Of a DNA stretch of 64,000 bases, positions 17,846 through 26,134 are shown in pieces (the stretch's first letter is position 1; each line of letters begins with the position of its first letter). A model generated the notes under the pieces. The model was not told where the DNA came from. It saw only the letters and a program-made list of their open reading frames with translations, and searched no databases. Where the stretch lies: assembly GCF_900128495.1 (NCBI RefSeq), contig NZ_LT635801.1:2816691-2880690 (forward strand). The letters run 5' to 3'. Both the position numbers and the translations under genes were made by a program. Origin of the DNA: Bacteroides ilei (lineage in GTDB: Bacteria; Bacteroidota; Bacteroidia; Bacteroidales; Bacteroidaceae).

Positions 17846-19073
17846 ACTTATTTAACAGACGCCGGCTCAAGAAACGTATCGGGTACCATACAGACAAGGA
17901 ACCGATTACCAGAACAGTAACAAAAATCAGGACAACATCCCATACATGGACACTTACGGGATAAGCATCTACTACAAAACTACCGGAATTTCCCAAGGAA
18001 ATAAGGCCGTATTCCTGTTGCAACCAGCAAAGGACCAATCCCAATATGACCCCGATAAAAGCTCCTAAGAACGAAATCATCCGGCCTTCAAATAGAAAGA
18101 TACGTATTATCTGTCTATCGTTTGCTCCCAAATTACGCAACGTTACCACATCGTCACGCTTATCAATAATCAGCATTGACAACGAACCGATAACATTGAA
18201 ACACGCAATCATCAATATAAAGGTAAGGAAAAGGTAAGAAATCAATTTCTCGATTTCCATAATGCGGAACGTATCCGACTGCTGCTCATAGCGGTCTTCG
18301 ACCCGGAAATCATCTCCCAGAATATCACTGATCTGTTCCTTTACAGAACGCTCATTGGCTTCAGACTTCAATTTCAGGTTTATAGCACTGACTTCATCGG
18401 TGTATTGAAAAAGTTTCCGTGCAAAACGTAAAGACGTAAGTATATAAGCGGCATCATACTTTTCCTGATTCACGGCGAAAACCAAGCCAGACGAGAACAG
18501 ATTCCCCGTTACGAAACTGGAAGATGGATTGGCTATATTCACTTTGGCTCCTCTACGGGGAGCATATATTTCCAAAGGATCCAAAAAACGGATGCCGGTA
18601 CCCAACGTAGAAAGGAACTGGATACCCGGAATGGCATAATCAGCCACTTCATCATGCAGAATCAGATCTCCGCGTCCGAACAGGATACTGTCAATGGGAG
18701 TAAGCTGTTCAAAATTATCTTCTACACCTTTGATTGTAGCCATCGACTGCCGCCCCAGATATTGGACCATAGCATAATCTTCCAACGATTCTGAAGCCAC
18801 CTCTATGGAAGGAAGTTCCTTGACTTTCAGTATACGTGGATCCTGCCCGCTGAAAACCTTACCCTTTACCGCCGTTATTTTCAACTGAGGATCAAAAGCC
18901 GTAAAGAATGTCGCCACCAGATCCTGGAAACCGTTAAAGACCGACAAAGTACACACCAAGGCCAATGTAGCCAAAGCAACACCACATACCGAAATGGCTG
19001 AAATCACATTAATTGCATTATGCGACTTTTTCGAGAACAAGTACCGGCGGGCTATATAGAATGGAAAATTCAT
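17844..19073 (-). CDS. LolC/LolE-type ABC transporter permease (FtsX family)
   Basis: 409-residue inner-membrane permease of the lipoprotein-release type, which extracts lipoproteins from the inner membrane together with a LolD ATPase. It has an N-terminal transmembrane helix after RRYLFSKKSHNAINVIS, a periplasmic MacB-like domain (about 50-265) and three C-terminal helices (FLTFILMIACFNVIGSLSM, FLGAFIGVILGLVLCW, VWDVVLIFVTVLVIGSLS). The open frame runs 33 bp further upstream, but MNFPFYIARRYLFSKK is the family N-terminus, so the start at 19073 is preferred. No LolD gene is in the window. An apparent terminator lies just upstream (19096-19161). Confidence 0.9.
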   Translation of the reverse strand: MNFPFYIARRYLFSKKSHNAINVISAISVCGVALATLALVCTLSVFNGFQDLVATFFTAFDPQLKITAVKGKVFSGQDPRILKVKELPSIEVASESLEDYAMVQYLGRQSMATIKGVEDNFEQLTPIDSILFGRGDLILHDEVADYAIPGIQFLSTLGTGIRFLDPLEIYAPRRGAKVNIANPSSSFVTGNLFSSGLVFAVNQEKYDAAYILTSLRFARKLFQYTDEVSAINLKLKSEANERSVKEQISDILGDDFRVEDRYEQQSDTFRIMEIEKLISYLFLTFILMIACFNVIGSLSMLIIDKRDDVVTLRNLGANDRQIIRIFLFEGRMISFLGAFIGVILGLVLCWLQQEYGLISLGNSGSFVVDAYPVSVHVWDVVLIFVTVLVIGSLSVWYPIRFLSRRLLNK

Positions 19074-19095
19074 GCTTCTAACTAATATGACTTGA

Positions 19096-19161
19096 TGAAA
19101 AAACAACGGAGAACAAGGAATACGGCCTATACACCTTATATATTATATTCCCTATTCTCCG
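19096..19161 (-). terminator. Intrinsic terminator between rbfA and the lolC/E gene
   Basis: On the minus strand a stem of 7 plus 6 bp with a 3-nt internal loop (arms 19107-19122 and 19146-19161) is followed by TTGTTTTTTC. It begins 22 bp after the rbfA stop and ends about 25 bp before the permease start codon, so it could act as a terminator or attenuator. Confidence 0.7.
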
Positions 19162-19182
19162 CCATTTTCATTATGACAACTA

Positions 19183-19518
19183 TTATTTTTTCAACAGCTC
19201 GTCTATGTGGGCTGCATAATCCAAGGAGTCGTCCACAAAGAATTTCAGTTCCGGAATAATACGCAACTGATGACGTACCCGGTTCCCCAATTCAAAACGG
19301 ATAGACTTCATGTTATCATTGATATTCTTAACAATTTCCGCACTCCGCTCCGAAGGGAATACACTCAGATAAACACGGGCATAACTCATATCAGGACTGA
19401 TGCGTACAATACTGACAGAAACCAGCACACCGTGCATGGCTTTCGTCTGCAGCAGAAAGATCTCGCTCAGCTCCTTCTGGATCAGACGAGCAATCTTATT
19501 TTGTCTGGTAGTTTCCAT
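19183..19518 (-). CDS. rbfA: 30S ribosome-binding factor A
   Basis: 111-residue cytoplasmic factor for late 30S maturation, acting on the 5' end of 16S rRNA. The KH-type fold is recognisable: N-terminal helix RQNKIARLIQKELSEIFL, the strand VSIVRISPDMSYARVYLSVFP, and the C-terminal ELGNRVRHQLRIIPELKFFVDDSLDYAAHIDELL. Length is standard. It follows the O-methyltransferase gene by 10 bp. Confidence 0.95.
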   Translation of the reverse strand: METTRQNKIARLIQKELSEIFLLQTKAMHGVLVSVSIVRISPDMSYARVYLSVFPSERSAEIVKNINDNMKSIRFELGNRVRHQLRIIPELKFFVDDSLDYAAHIDELLKK

Positions 19519-19528
19519 AATACATCTT

Positions 19529-20170
19529 TTATTTTTTACGAATAATGGTCAAACCGTCACGTAAAGGCAAAATCACCTTCTCTACACGTGAATCGGTAGC
19601 GACCAGATCATTAAATTTCTTGATTCCGATAGTCTGTGTATCGGTATGATGAGGTTCTTCTTCCAGAACATGCCCATCCCACAACGTATTGTCGGCTATA
19701 ATATAACCTCCGGAAGGCATCTTCTTCAGAATCATTTCGTAATACTCCACATAAAAACGTTTGTTCCCGTCAACAAAAGCCAAATCGAACATTATATCCA
19801 TATCAGGCACAATCTTCAGGGCATCACCTATATAGAACTTTATTTTATCGGCATAAGGAGAATTTTCCAACCACGGACGGGTAAAGTCCTCCTGCTCGTC
19901 GTTGATTTCAAACGTATGAAGCATTGCCCCTTCTTCCAATCCTTCGGCCAGACATAAAGCAGAGTATCCGCTGTAAGTACCAATTTCCAATACCTGTTTC
20001 GGACGTATCATCTGTACAAACATTTTCAACATCCTTCCCTGCAGATGCCCGGAAGCCATACGCGGACGCAACAACTTTACATGGGTAGCACGATATAAAG
20101 CTTTCAAATAATCACTTTCTTCATCAATATGATGAAGTATATACTCATCCAAAGCGTCCGTTTCTTTCAT
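19529..20170 (-). CDS. SAM-dependent O-methyltransferase (class I, COMT-like)
   Basis: 213-residue cytoplasmic methyltransferase of the O-methyltransferase 3 (caffeoyl-CoA type) family. SAM-binding motif I is VLEIGTYSGYSALCLAEGL, the acidic loop is HTFEINDEQ, and the metal/substrate segment is FDLAFVDGNKRFYVEYYE followed by GGYIIADNTLWDGHV. The natural substrate is unknown. It sits between pyk (75-bp gap with a terminator-like hairpin) and rbfA (10 bp), so it is probably transcribed with rbfA. Confidence 0.9.
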   Translation of the reverse strand: MKETDALDEYILHHIDEESDYLKALYRATHVKLLRPRMASGHLQGRMLKMFVQMIRPKQVLEIGTYSGYSALCLAEGLEEGAMLHTFEINDEQEDFTRPWLENSPYADKIKFYIGDALKIVPDMDIMFDLAFVDGNKRFYVEYYEMILKKMPSGGYIIADNTLWDGHVLEEEPHHTDTQTIGIKKFNDLVATDSRVEKVILPLRDGLTIIRKK

Positions 20171-20190
20171 CTCTTTAATCTTGCTCCGTT

Positions 20191-20224
20191 AAAAAGGAAG
20201 TTAAAGAAAAGCCTTACCTTCCTC
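20191..20224 (-). terminator. Terminator after pyk
   Basis: On the minus strand AGGAAG pairs with CTTCCT (with partial TAA/TTA extension) around a short loop, followed by TTTTTAAC. It lies about 22 bp past the pyk stop. Confidence 0.6.
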
Positions 20225-20245
20225 ATTTCTATTCTGATCCGTCAA

Positions 20246-21706
20246 TTACAGATAACGGTTACGGTTAGGCAGAACATATTCACCGGCATTATCCAATACA
20301 TCCTGTACCTGATTGATTTCAAGGAACGATGTCTTGGTTCCCGCTTTACCGCCGCTCAAATAAGCCACCATATCATTCTTCGACAGGACACCGTCATCCA
20401 ACAACTTACGTAATGCTGTGAAGTAGTATTCCTGACCATTTGCCTTTTCCGGCATATAAATAGCTTCCACTCCATAAGATAAAGCCAGATGACGCATGGT
20501 CTTTTCTTTATAACAGATAGCCAGTACAGGATATTTTCCACGGAATGCAGCCAGGTTACGTGCAGTCAAACCACTGAAACTGTCAGTAATGATGGCCCGG
20601 ATAGGCATCAACGTAGTTGCACGTACCGCCTGCTTGGCCAGGAAACTGGTAACATCCGTATTTTCAGGAGTCAATGGAATAGGTATATCATTTTCTTCCA
20701 TCTTATCCTTTTCGGCCTGAGCTGCCACCTTAGCCATTGTCTTGACAGCCTCTACCGGGTATTTGCCGTAAGCCGTTTCACCGCTCAGCATCAACGCATC
20801 TGTACGATAATAGATAGCATTGGCAATATCCGTTACCTCCGCACGGGTAGGACGAGGATTATTGATCATGGTATGAAGCATCTGGGTAGCCACAATAACC
20901 GGCTTCTTGGCCAAAATACATTTCTTGATCAACTTACGCTGAATTCCCGGAATACGTTCCTGAGGGACCTCAATACCCAAGTCACCACGGGCTACCATTA
21001 CGCCGTCGGCAACTTCGAGAATCTCATCGATATTATCTACACCTTCCTGATTCTCAATCTTGGCAATAATTTTAATATCACTGTGATGGGCATCCAGAAT
21101 CTCACGGATATCCAAGACATCCTGCTTGTTACGTACAAATGAATGAGCTATGAAATCAATGTCCTTTTCTATGGCATAAAGGATATTGTTACGGTCTTTT
21201 TCTGTCAAGGAAGGCAGATTGATGCGGACACCCGGAACATTTACACTCTTGCGGCTTCCCAAAGTGGCATCGTTACATACTTCACAGAACAAGGCCTCAT
21301 CATTCTTGTCGACAACAACCATATCCAGCTCACCGTCATCCATCAGGACATGGGCACCGACCGACAAATCATGAACGAAGTCGGGATAACTCACTGCAAT
21401 ACAATCATGAGTGGTTCCCTGCTCAGGTTTACCTACAATCTGGGTCTTATCACCAGTCTTGAAATCAATCGGACCTTCCACACAAGCTGTTGTACGGACT
21501 TCCGGACCTTTGGTATCCATCAAAATGCCGATACGGTTTGAAACTTCACGGACATTCTTGATCAGTTTCTCAAACCCTTCACGGTTTGCATGAGCGGTAT
21601 TCATACGCACAACATTCATTCCCGCATTGAACAAGTCTCTGATAAAATCCACTTCACAGCGTAAGTCCGAAATGGACGCAACGATTTTGGTTTGTTTAAG
21701 CATCAT
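20246..21706 (-). CDS. pyk: Pyruvate kinase
   Basis: 486-residue cytoplasmic glycolytic enzyme converting PEP and ADP to pyruvate and ATP. The barrel motifs IAKIENQEGVDN, ADGVMVARGDLGIEVP, VATQMLHTMINNPRPTRAE and DALMLSGETAYGKYP are clear; the C-terminal domain is present. The N-terminal substrate segment is unusual: VVRMNTAHA replaces the usual RxNFSHG, and KIVASIS replaces KIVCTIGP. I take this as a Bacteroidetes-type variant rather than inactivation, because the other catalytic elements are intact. The start could be either of two adjacent Met codons. It follows aroQ by 11 bp and they probably share a promoter. Confidence 0.96.
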   Translation of the reverse strand: MMLKQTKIVASISDLRCEVDFIRDLFNAGMNVVRMNTAHANREGFEKLIKNVREVSNRIGILMDTKGPEVRTTACVEGPIDFKTGDKTQIVGKPEQGTTHDCIAVSYPDFVHDLSVGAHVLMDDGELDMVVVDKNDEALFCEVCNDATLGSRKSVNVPGVRINLPSLTEKDRNNILYAIEKDIDFIAHSFVRNKQDVLDIREILDAHHSDIKIIAKIENQEGVDNIDEILEVADGVMVARGDLGIEVPQERIPGIQRKLIKKCILAKKPVIVATQMLHTMINNPRPTRAEVTDIANAIYYRTDALMLSGETAYGKYPVEAVKTMAKVAAQAEKDKMEENDIPIPLTPENTDVTSFLAKQAVRATTLMPIRAIITDSFSGLTARNLAAFRGKYPVLAICYKEKTMRHLALSYGVEAIYMPEKANGQEYYFTALRKLLDDGVLSKNDMVAYLSGGKAGTKTSFLEINQVQDVLDNAGEYVLPNRNRYL

Positions 21707-21717
21707 AATATATAAAT

Positions 21718-22143
21718 TTATTTTTTTGCATGTAAAAGAGCTTCTACTCCCAATCTATATGAATCCAGGCCAAAGCCACAGATTACCCCCATACAGGCAC
21801 ATGAAATCATCGATTTATGACGAAACTCTTCACGAGTATGGACATTCGATATATGTACCTCAATTACCGGTGTTGTCACTGCACGAATCGCATCCTGCAA
21901 AGCAATGGATGTATGGGTATACGCTCCCGCATTCAAAACTATTCCATCATAAGAAAAGCCGACTTCATGAATTTTATTGATCATTTCACCTTCCACATTC
22001 GACTGATAATAATCAAATTCAACAGAAGGATACATCTCTTTCAGATCGGCCAGATAGTCCTCAAAAGATCTGGACCCATAAATGGTAGGTTCCCGTTTCC
22101 CCAACAGATTGATATTGGGACCATTGATTATTTGTATTCTCAT
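21718..22143 (-). CDS. aroQ: Type II 3-dehydroquinate dehydratase
   Basis: 141-residue enzyme of the shikimate pathway converting 3-dehydroquinate to 3-dehydroshikimate. The signatures NGPNINLLGKREPTIYG (with the catalytic Tyr of IYG), YQSNVEGEMINKIHE, VLNAGAYTHTSIALQDAI and VEVHISNVHTREEFRHKS are all present. Length is standard for the dodecameric type II enzyme. It heads the aroQ-pyk unit, and its -7 box overlaps the xerD promoter region. Confidence 0.97.
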   Translation of the reverse strand: MRIQIINGPNINLLGKREPTIYGSRSFEDYLADLKEMYPSVEFDYYQSNVEGEMINKIHEVGFSYDGIVLNAGAYTHTSIALQDAIRAVTTPVIEVHISNVHTREEFRHKSMISCACMGVICGFGLDSYRLGVEALLHAKK

Positions 22144-22168
22144 ATACGGTTCAAAACAAAAACTTTAA

Positions 22169-22176
22169 TAACTTTG
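22169..22176 (+). promoter_or_regulatory. Candidate -7 box for xerD
   Basis: TAACTTTG, a perfect TAnnTTTG match, 34 bp before the xerD ATG. No -33 TTTG seen. Confidence 0.5.
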
Positions 22177-22191
22177 TTGAGAAATCTGGCA

Positions 22192-22199
22192 CAAAGTTA
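22192..22199 (-). promoter_or_regulatory. Candidate -7 box for aroQ-pyk
   Basis: TAACTTTG on the minus strand, 48 bp before the aroQ start. It faces the xerD box 15 bp away. Confidence 0.5.
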
Positions 22200-22209
22200 C
22201 GAAAAAGAA

Positions 22210-23130
22210 ATGAAAACTCACGAGAAATCCGAGAAGATAATAATAAAGTATAAACAATACTTGAAACTGGAAAAATCATTGTCGGAAAATACCATACAGG
22301 CTTATCTTACAGATCTCGACAAACTGCTCGCCTTCTTCACTCTGGAAAACATCGATTATACACAAGCGACCCTGGAAGATCTGGAAAACTTTTCGGCAGG
22401 ACTTCACGACATCGGAATCCACCCGCGTTCACAAGCAAGAATCTTGTCAGGAGTACGTTCATTCTACCGGTTTCTTCTTCTTGAAGACTACATAGAACAA
22501 GACCCTTCAGAACTGTTGGAATCACCCCAAATAGGGCAGCATCTGCCAGATGTACTTACCGTAGCGGAAATAGACAGCCTGATAGGATCGATTGACCGAA
22601 GTACAAAGGAAGGCCAGCGTAACCGTGCCATCCTTGAAACACTTTACAGCTGCGGGTTACGTGTTTCCGAATTATGCAACCTGAAGATATCCGACCTTTA
22701 TCTGAACGAACAGTTTATAAAAGTTGAAGGAAAAGGCAGCAAGCAACGTCTGGTACCCATTTCACCGAGAGCAATCAATGAAATCAGAAATTATTTCATT
22801 GACCGCAACCAAACTCTGATCAAACCCGGATACGAAGACTATGTATTCATCAGCCGGTTCGGAAAAAACATCTCCCGCATCATGGTATTCCACATTATCA
22901 AAGAATTAGCCGACAAAATAGGACTTAAAAAGACCATCAGTCCGCATACTTTCCGTCATTCTTTTGCCACCCACCTGCTGGAAGGTGGGGCCAACCTGCG
23001 TGCCATCCAATGCATGCTCGGGCATGAAAGTATCGGAACGACTGAAATCTATACCCATATTGACCGGAATATGCTCCGACAAGAAATTATAGAACACCAC
23101 CCACGCAACAACAAGCAATATGTTAAATGA
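22210..23130 (+). CDS. xerD: Tyrosine recombinase XerD
   Basis: 306-residue site-specific recombinase that, with XerC, resolves chromosome dimers at dif. It has an N-terminal SAM-like core-binding domain (about 5-95, LSENTIQAYLTDLDKLLAFF) and a C-terminal catalytic domain. The catalytic residues are visible: Arg in SCGLRVSELCNL, Lys in EGKGSKQRLVPI, HxxR in SPHTFRHSFATHLL, His in MLGHESIGTTEIYTH and the Tyr of that same segment. The open frame continues upstream to 21817, antisense to aroQ, but MKTHEKSEKII at 22210 is the natural start. It is a housekeeping recombinase, not a phage integrase, as the lack of att sites or phage genes also suggests. Confidence 0.93.
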   Translation: MKTHEKSEKIIIKYKQYLKLEKSLSENTIQAYLTDLDKLLAFFTLENIDYTQATLEDLENFSAGLHDIGIHPRSQARILSGVRSFYRFLLLEDYIEQDPSELLESPQIGQHLPDVLTVAEIDSLIGSIDRSTKEGQRNRAILETLYSCGLRVSELCNLKISDLYLNEQFIKVEGKGSKQRLVPISPRAINEIRNYFIDRNQTLIKPGYEDYVFISRFGKNISRIMVFHIIKELADKIGLKKTISPHTFRHSFATHLLEGGANLRAIQCMLGHESIGTTEIYTHIDRNMLRQEIIEHHPRNNKQYVK

Positions 23131-23209
23131 AAAAATCTGATTTTAATATTTTTTTTAATATTTCCCCGAAAAAATAGGATAAAAAGTTAATACGTAATAT
23201 AGTTTTTCT

Positions 23210-23217
23210 TATCTTTG
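23210..23217 (+). promoter_or_regulatory. Candidate -7 box for the OmpA/TPR lipoprotein gene
   Basis: TATCTTTG, a perfect TAnnTTTG match, giving a leader of about 70 nt before the ATG at 23294. Confidence 0.5.
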
Positions 23218-23293
23218 CCCCTAGGTAGCTCGAAATATGAAAACAACTAGATAAAAGATAAAAATTTAATATACAAACCTAACATTAAAAATC

Positions 23294-24970
23294 ATGATTA
23301 AAAAGTTGTATTTGCCGTTAGTGGCATTGTTAGTACTTGCTCTCTCTTCTTGTAGCAAGATGGGTGAGCTGTCTTCCGACTACTTCACCACAAATCCGGA
23401 AGTTTTGGAAGCTATCGGTGGTAAAGTTCCTGTTACCATTACAGGTAAATTCCCTGAGAAATACTTCAAGAAAAATGCAATCGTTGAAGTTACTCCTGTC
23501 TTGAGATGGGAAGGTGGCGAAGCTAAAGGCCAGCCAGCAACATTCCAGGGCGAAAAAGTACAGGGCAACGACCAGACTATTTCTTACAAGACTGGTGGTA
23601 CCTATACAATGAAAGCTTCTTTTGATTATGTTCCAGAAATGGCTAAATCAGAACTGTATCTTGATTTCAAGATCAAGAAAGGTAAAAAGGAATACACTAT
23701 TCCTTCTGTAAAAATCGCTGATGGTGTAATCGCTACATCTGAACTGCCTACAGTTGCTTCTGCAAATGCAGCTGAAGCTCAGGATGCTTACCAGCGTATC
23801 ATCAAGCAGGCTCAGCAGGCTAACATCATGTTCTTGATCCAGCAGGCTAACTTGCGTGCAAGCGAACTGAAATCAGATAGCTTGGCTGCATTCAACAAGA
23901 AAGTGGTTGAAGTTGCAGGCGATACAAAGAACTTCAAACTGAACAATATCGAAATCTCAGCTTATGCTTCTCCTGATGGTGGTGTTAAACTGAATACCGG
24001 TTTGGCTGAAAAACGTCAGAACAACACAGAATCTTACTTGAACAAACAATTGAAGAAAGGTAAGATTGAAACTGAAGTTGACGCTAAATATACTGCTCAG
24101 GACTGGGAAGGTTTCCAGGAATTGGTTTCTAAATCAAACATCCAGGATAAGGATCTGATCTTACGTGTTCTCTCTATGTATCAAGATCCGGAACAGCGCG
24201 AAACAGAAATCAAGAACATCTCATCTGTTTACAAGACTTTGGCTGACGAAATCCTGCCTCAGTTGCGTCGTGCACGCTTGACAGCCAACTACGATGTAAT
24301 CGGCCGTAGCGATGAAGAAATCAATGCTGCATTCGATCAGGATGCTAAAGTATTGAGCGTAGAAGAATTGCTTTACGCTGCAACTCTTACTAACGACAAT
24401 GCCCGTAAAGAAGCTATCTATAAGAAAACTGTAGAACTTTATCCGAATGACTGCCGTGCATACAACAATCTGGGTATGTTGGCATACGCTGCCGGTGATA
24501 AGGTTGCTGCTGAAAACTACTTCAAACAAGCTTTGGCCAAGAATGCAAATTCTGCAGAAGCTAACACCAACATGGGTCTTTGTGAATTGGTTAAAGGTAA
24601 CGTAGCTGACGCTGAAACTTACTTGAGCAAATCAACCGGTGCTAACTCAGCTAATGAAGCATTGGGTAACCTGTATATCAAACAAGGTCAGTACGACCGT
24701 GCTGTAAACGCATTCGGTGACACCAAGACAAACTCTGCAGCTTTGGCTCAGATCCTTGCAAAAGACTACAACAAAGCTAAGAGTACTTTGGAAGCAGTCA
24801 AGAATCCGGACGCTTACACTGATTACCTGATGGCTATTGTAGGTGCTAGAACCAACAATGCCGACTTGGTAAAATCAAGCATGGCTAAGGTAGCTCAGAA
24901 AGATGCTACATTGGCTGCAAAAGCTCAGAATGACCGCGAATTCGCCAAATATGCTAACGAAATCAAATAA
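23294..24970 (+). CDS. Abundant-type OmpA-like/TPR outer-membrane lipoprotein
   Basis: 558-residue lipoprotein: signal peptide with lipobox LSSC (C20), a beta-rich N-terminal region (about 25-155) of unknown fold, an OmpA-C-like stretch (about 185-265, IEISAYASPDGGVKLNTGLAEKRQ), and TPR-like repeats (about 375-500, with YNNLGMLAYAAGDKVAAENYFKQAL and NMGLCELVKGNVADAETYL). Codons are strongly restricted to GCT/GCA, GGT, CGT and AAA/AAG, unlike the neighbours, which points to very high expression. It is probably anchored in the outer membrane facing the periplasm and may bind peptidoglycan; that role is inference. It is monocistronic, with its own promoter box and terminator. Confidence 0.85.
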   Translation: MIKKLYLPLVALLVLALSSCSKMGELSSDYFTTNPEVLEAIGGKVPVTITGKFPEKYFKKNAIVEVTPVLRWEGGEAKGQPATFQGEKVQGNDQTISYKTGGTYTMKASFDYVPEMAKSELYLDFKIKKGKKEYTIPSVKIADGVIATSELPTVASANAAEAQDAYQRIIKQAQQANIMFLIQQANLRASELKSDSLAAFNKKVVEVAGDTKNFKLNNIEISAYASPDGGVKLNTGLAEKRQNNTESYLNKQLKKGKIETEVDAKYTAQDWEGFQELVSKSNIQDKDLILRVLSMYQDPEQRETEIKNISSVYKTLADEILPQLRRARLTANYDVIGRSDEEINAAFDQDAKVLSVEELLYAATLTNDNARKEAIYKKTVELYPNDCRAYNNLGMLAYAAGDKVAAENYFKQALAKNANSAEANTNMGLCELVKGNVADAETYLSKSTGANSANEALGNLYIKQGQYDRAVNAFGDTKTNSAALAQILAKDYNKAKSTLEAVKNPDAYTDYLMAIVGARTNNADLVKSSMAKVAQKDATLAAKAQNDREFAKYANEIK

Positions 24971-24988
24971 TATCTGAGTATATAAAAT

Positions 24989-25024
24989 AAAAAAGCCGGA
25001 GTGCCACCGCATTCCGGCTTTTTT
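24989..25024 (+). terminator. Intrinsic terminator after the OmpA/TPR lipoprotein gene
   Basis: GC-rich stem AGCCGGAGTG / CATTCCGGCT (one G-U) flanked by A6 and T6, starting about 18 bp past the stop. Confidence 0.92.
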
Positions 25025-25054
25025 ATTTCCATAATAGTCGTACTCCATCCGGAT

Positions 25055-25086
25055 TTTGAACATTACAAATAAATTAGTTACATTTG
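25055..25086 (+). promoter_or_regulatory. Bacteroides-type promoter for the thioredoxin-like lipoprotein gene
   Basis: TTTG (25055-25058), a 20-bp spacer, then TACATTTG (25079-25086): both -33 and -7 consensus elements are perfect. The ATG is 20 bp downstream of the box, so the leader is very short. Confidence 0.7.
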
Positions 25087-25105
25087 CAGCAAACAAACCG
25101 GAATC

Positions 25106-26113
25106 ATGAAAAAAACAGTTTTCCTGCTTATTATATCTATCGGGCTCATCTCCTGCGGAAAGTCATCCACCTTCACACTGCAGGCCACACTCGATGGAAT
25201 CGAAGACAACAGCCATGTATTGATTGTATACGACGACCCGAGTTCAAAGCTGGATACAATTTATCCCCAAAACGGAAAGTTCACTTATCAGATTACTCCG
25301 GATACCACTATCTTATTCCGTTTACTTTCATCGGAAGGTGAAATAATACCGATTGTTGCAGAACCGTCACAAGAGATAACTATCAAAGGAAGTTTCCAGA
25401 CTCCTGTTATCCAAGGAGAAGGTGAAAACGGAGAATACGGGAAATTCATGGAAGCGATATCTAAACTTAGCAACAATCTGCCAGCCATACAGAAAGAAGC
25501 TGAAAACTTTATTCTCTCCCATCCCCAATCCTTTATATCGGCCTATCTGATCAATCAATATTTCGTACAGGTTCCGGATCCCGATCCTGATAAGATAGAA
25601 AAACTGATCAAACCTCTAAGCGGAAATGTCAAGGATTGCCGTATCATGGGAGTTATTCTGAAATCACTGGATCCACAGACCGGTAGAACAAGTTCACAAG
25701 ACCAGGTCAATTACTTTTCATGCAAGGACCGGAACGGTAAATATACTTCCTGGAACAATGATAAAGACGGGTATACCTTACTGAATTTCTGGGCTAGCTG
25801 GGATCGCACAAGTTGCGAAAAAAGAGATTCAATCTATACCAAAATCAAGGATCTGCCCAAAAACAAACTAAAAGTAATCAACATATCACTTGACTACAAT
25901 AAAGACAATTGGATTTCCGCATGCAAAGAAGATTCCGAACTATGGGTAGAATCCTGCGACTACAAAGGCTGGAGTAATCAATTGGTAAAACAAAACCGGA
26001 TAAATGAATTGCCTGCCAACATATTGATTGACCACAATCGGAAAATAATTATGAAAAATCTGTATGGTAATGCGTTATATAATAAAGTCATGGATTTGAC
26101 CAAAAAGAAATAA
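25106..26113 (+). CDS. DUF4369/thioredoxin-fold lipoprotein lacking the CxxC
   Basis: 335-residue exported protein with lipobox LISC (C17), a DUF4369 N-terminal domain (about 22-115) and a thioredoxin/AhpC-like C-terminal domain (about 200-335). Where TlpA/ResA proteins have WCxxC, this one reads FWASWDRTSCEKRDS: the first catalytic Cys is Asp and a single Cys lies three residues further on than usual. A thiol-disulfide exchange role is therefore doubtful; it may be a binding or chaperone derivative. The cis-Pro segment NELPANILID is kept. Compare the intact paralogue at 38596-39693. Promoter is excellent (25055-25086). Confidence 0.82.
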   Translation: MKKTVFLLIISIGLISCGKSSTFTLQATLDGIEDNSHVLIVYDDPSSKLDTIYPQNGKFTYQITPDTTILFRLLSSEGEIIPIVAEPSQEITIKGSFQTPVIQGEGENGEYGKFMEAISKLSNNLPAIQKEAENFILSHPQSFISAYLINQYFVQVPDPDPDKIEKLIKPLSGNVKDCRIMGVILKSLDPQTGRTSSQDQVNYFSCKDRNGKYTSWNNDKDGYTLLNFWASWDRTSCEKRDSIYTKIKDLPKNKLKVINISLDYNKDNWISACKEDSELWVESCDYKGWSNQLVKQNRINELPANILIDHNRKIIMKNLYGNALYNKVMDLTKKK

Positions 26114-26134
26114 CCCATTACAGATTTGACATAA

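Noticed and set aside
21817..22209. N-terminal extension of xerD
   Set aside because: The frame is open by chance antisense to aroQ; XerD homologues start at the ATG at 22210 and a promoter box lies at 22169-22176.
22210..23130. Tyrosine recombinase as a sign of a prophage or integrative element
   Set aside because: All XerD motifs and length are those of the housekeeping protein; no att repeats, phage or conjugation genes are nearby.
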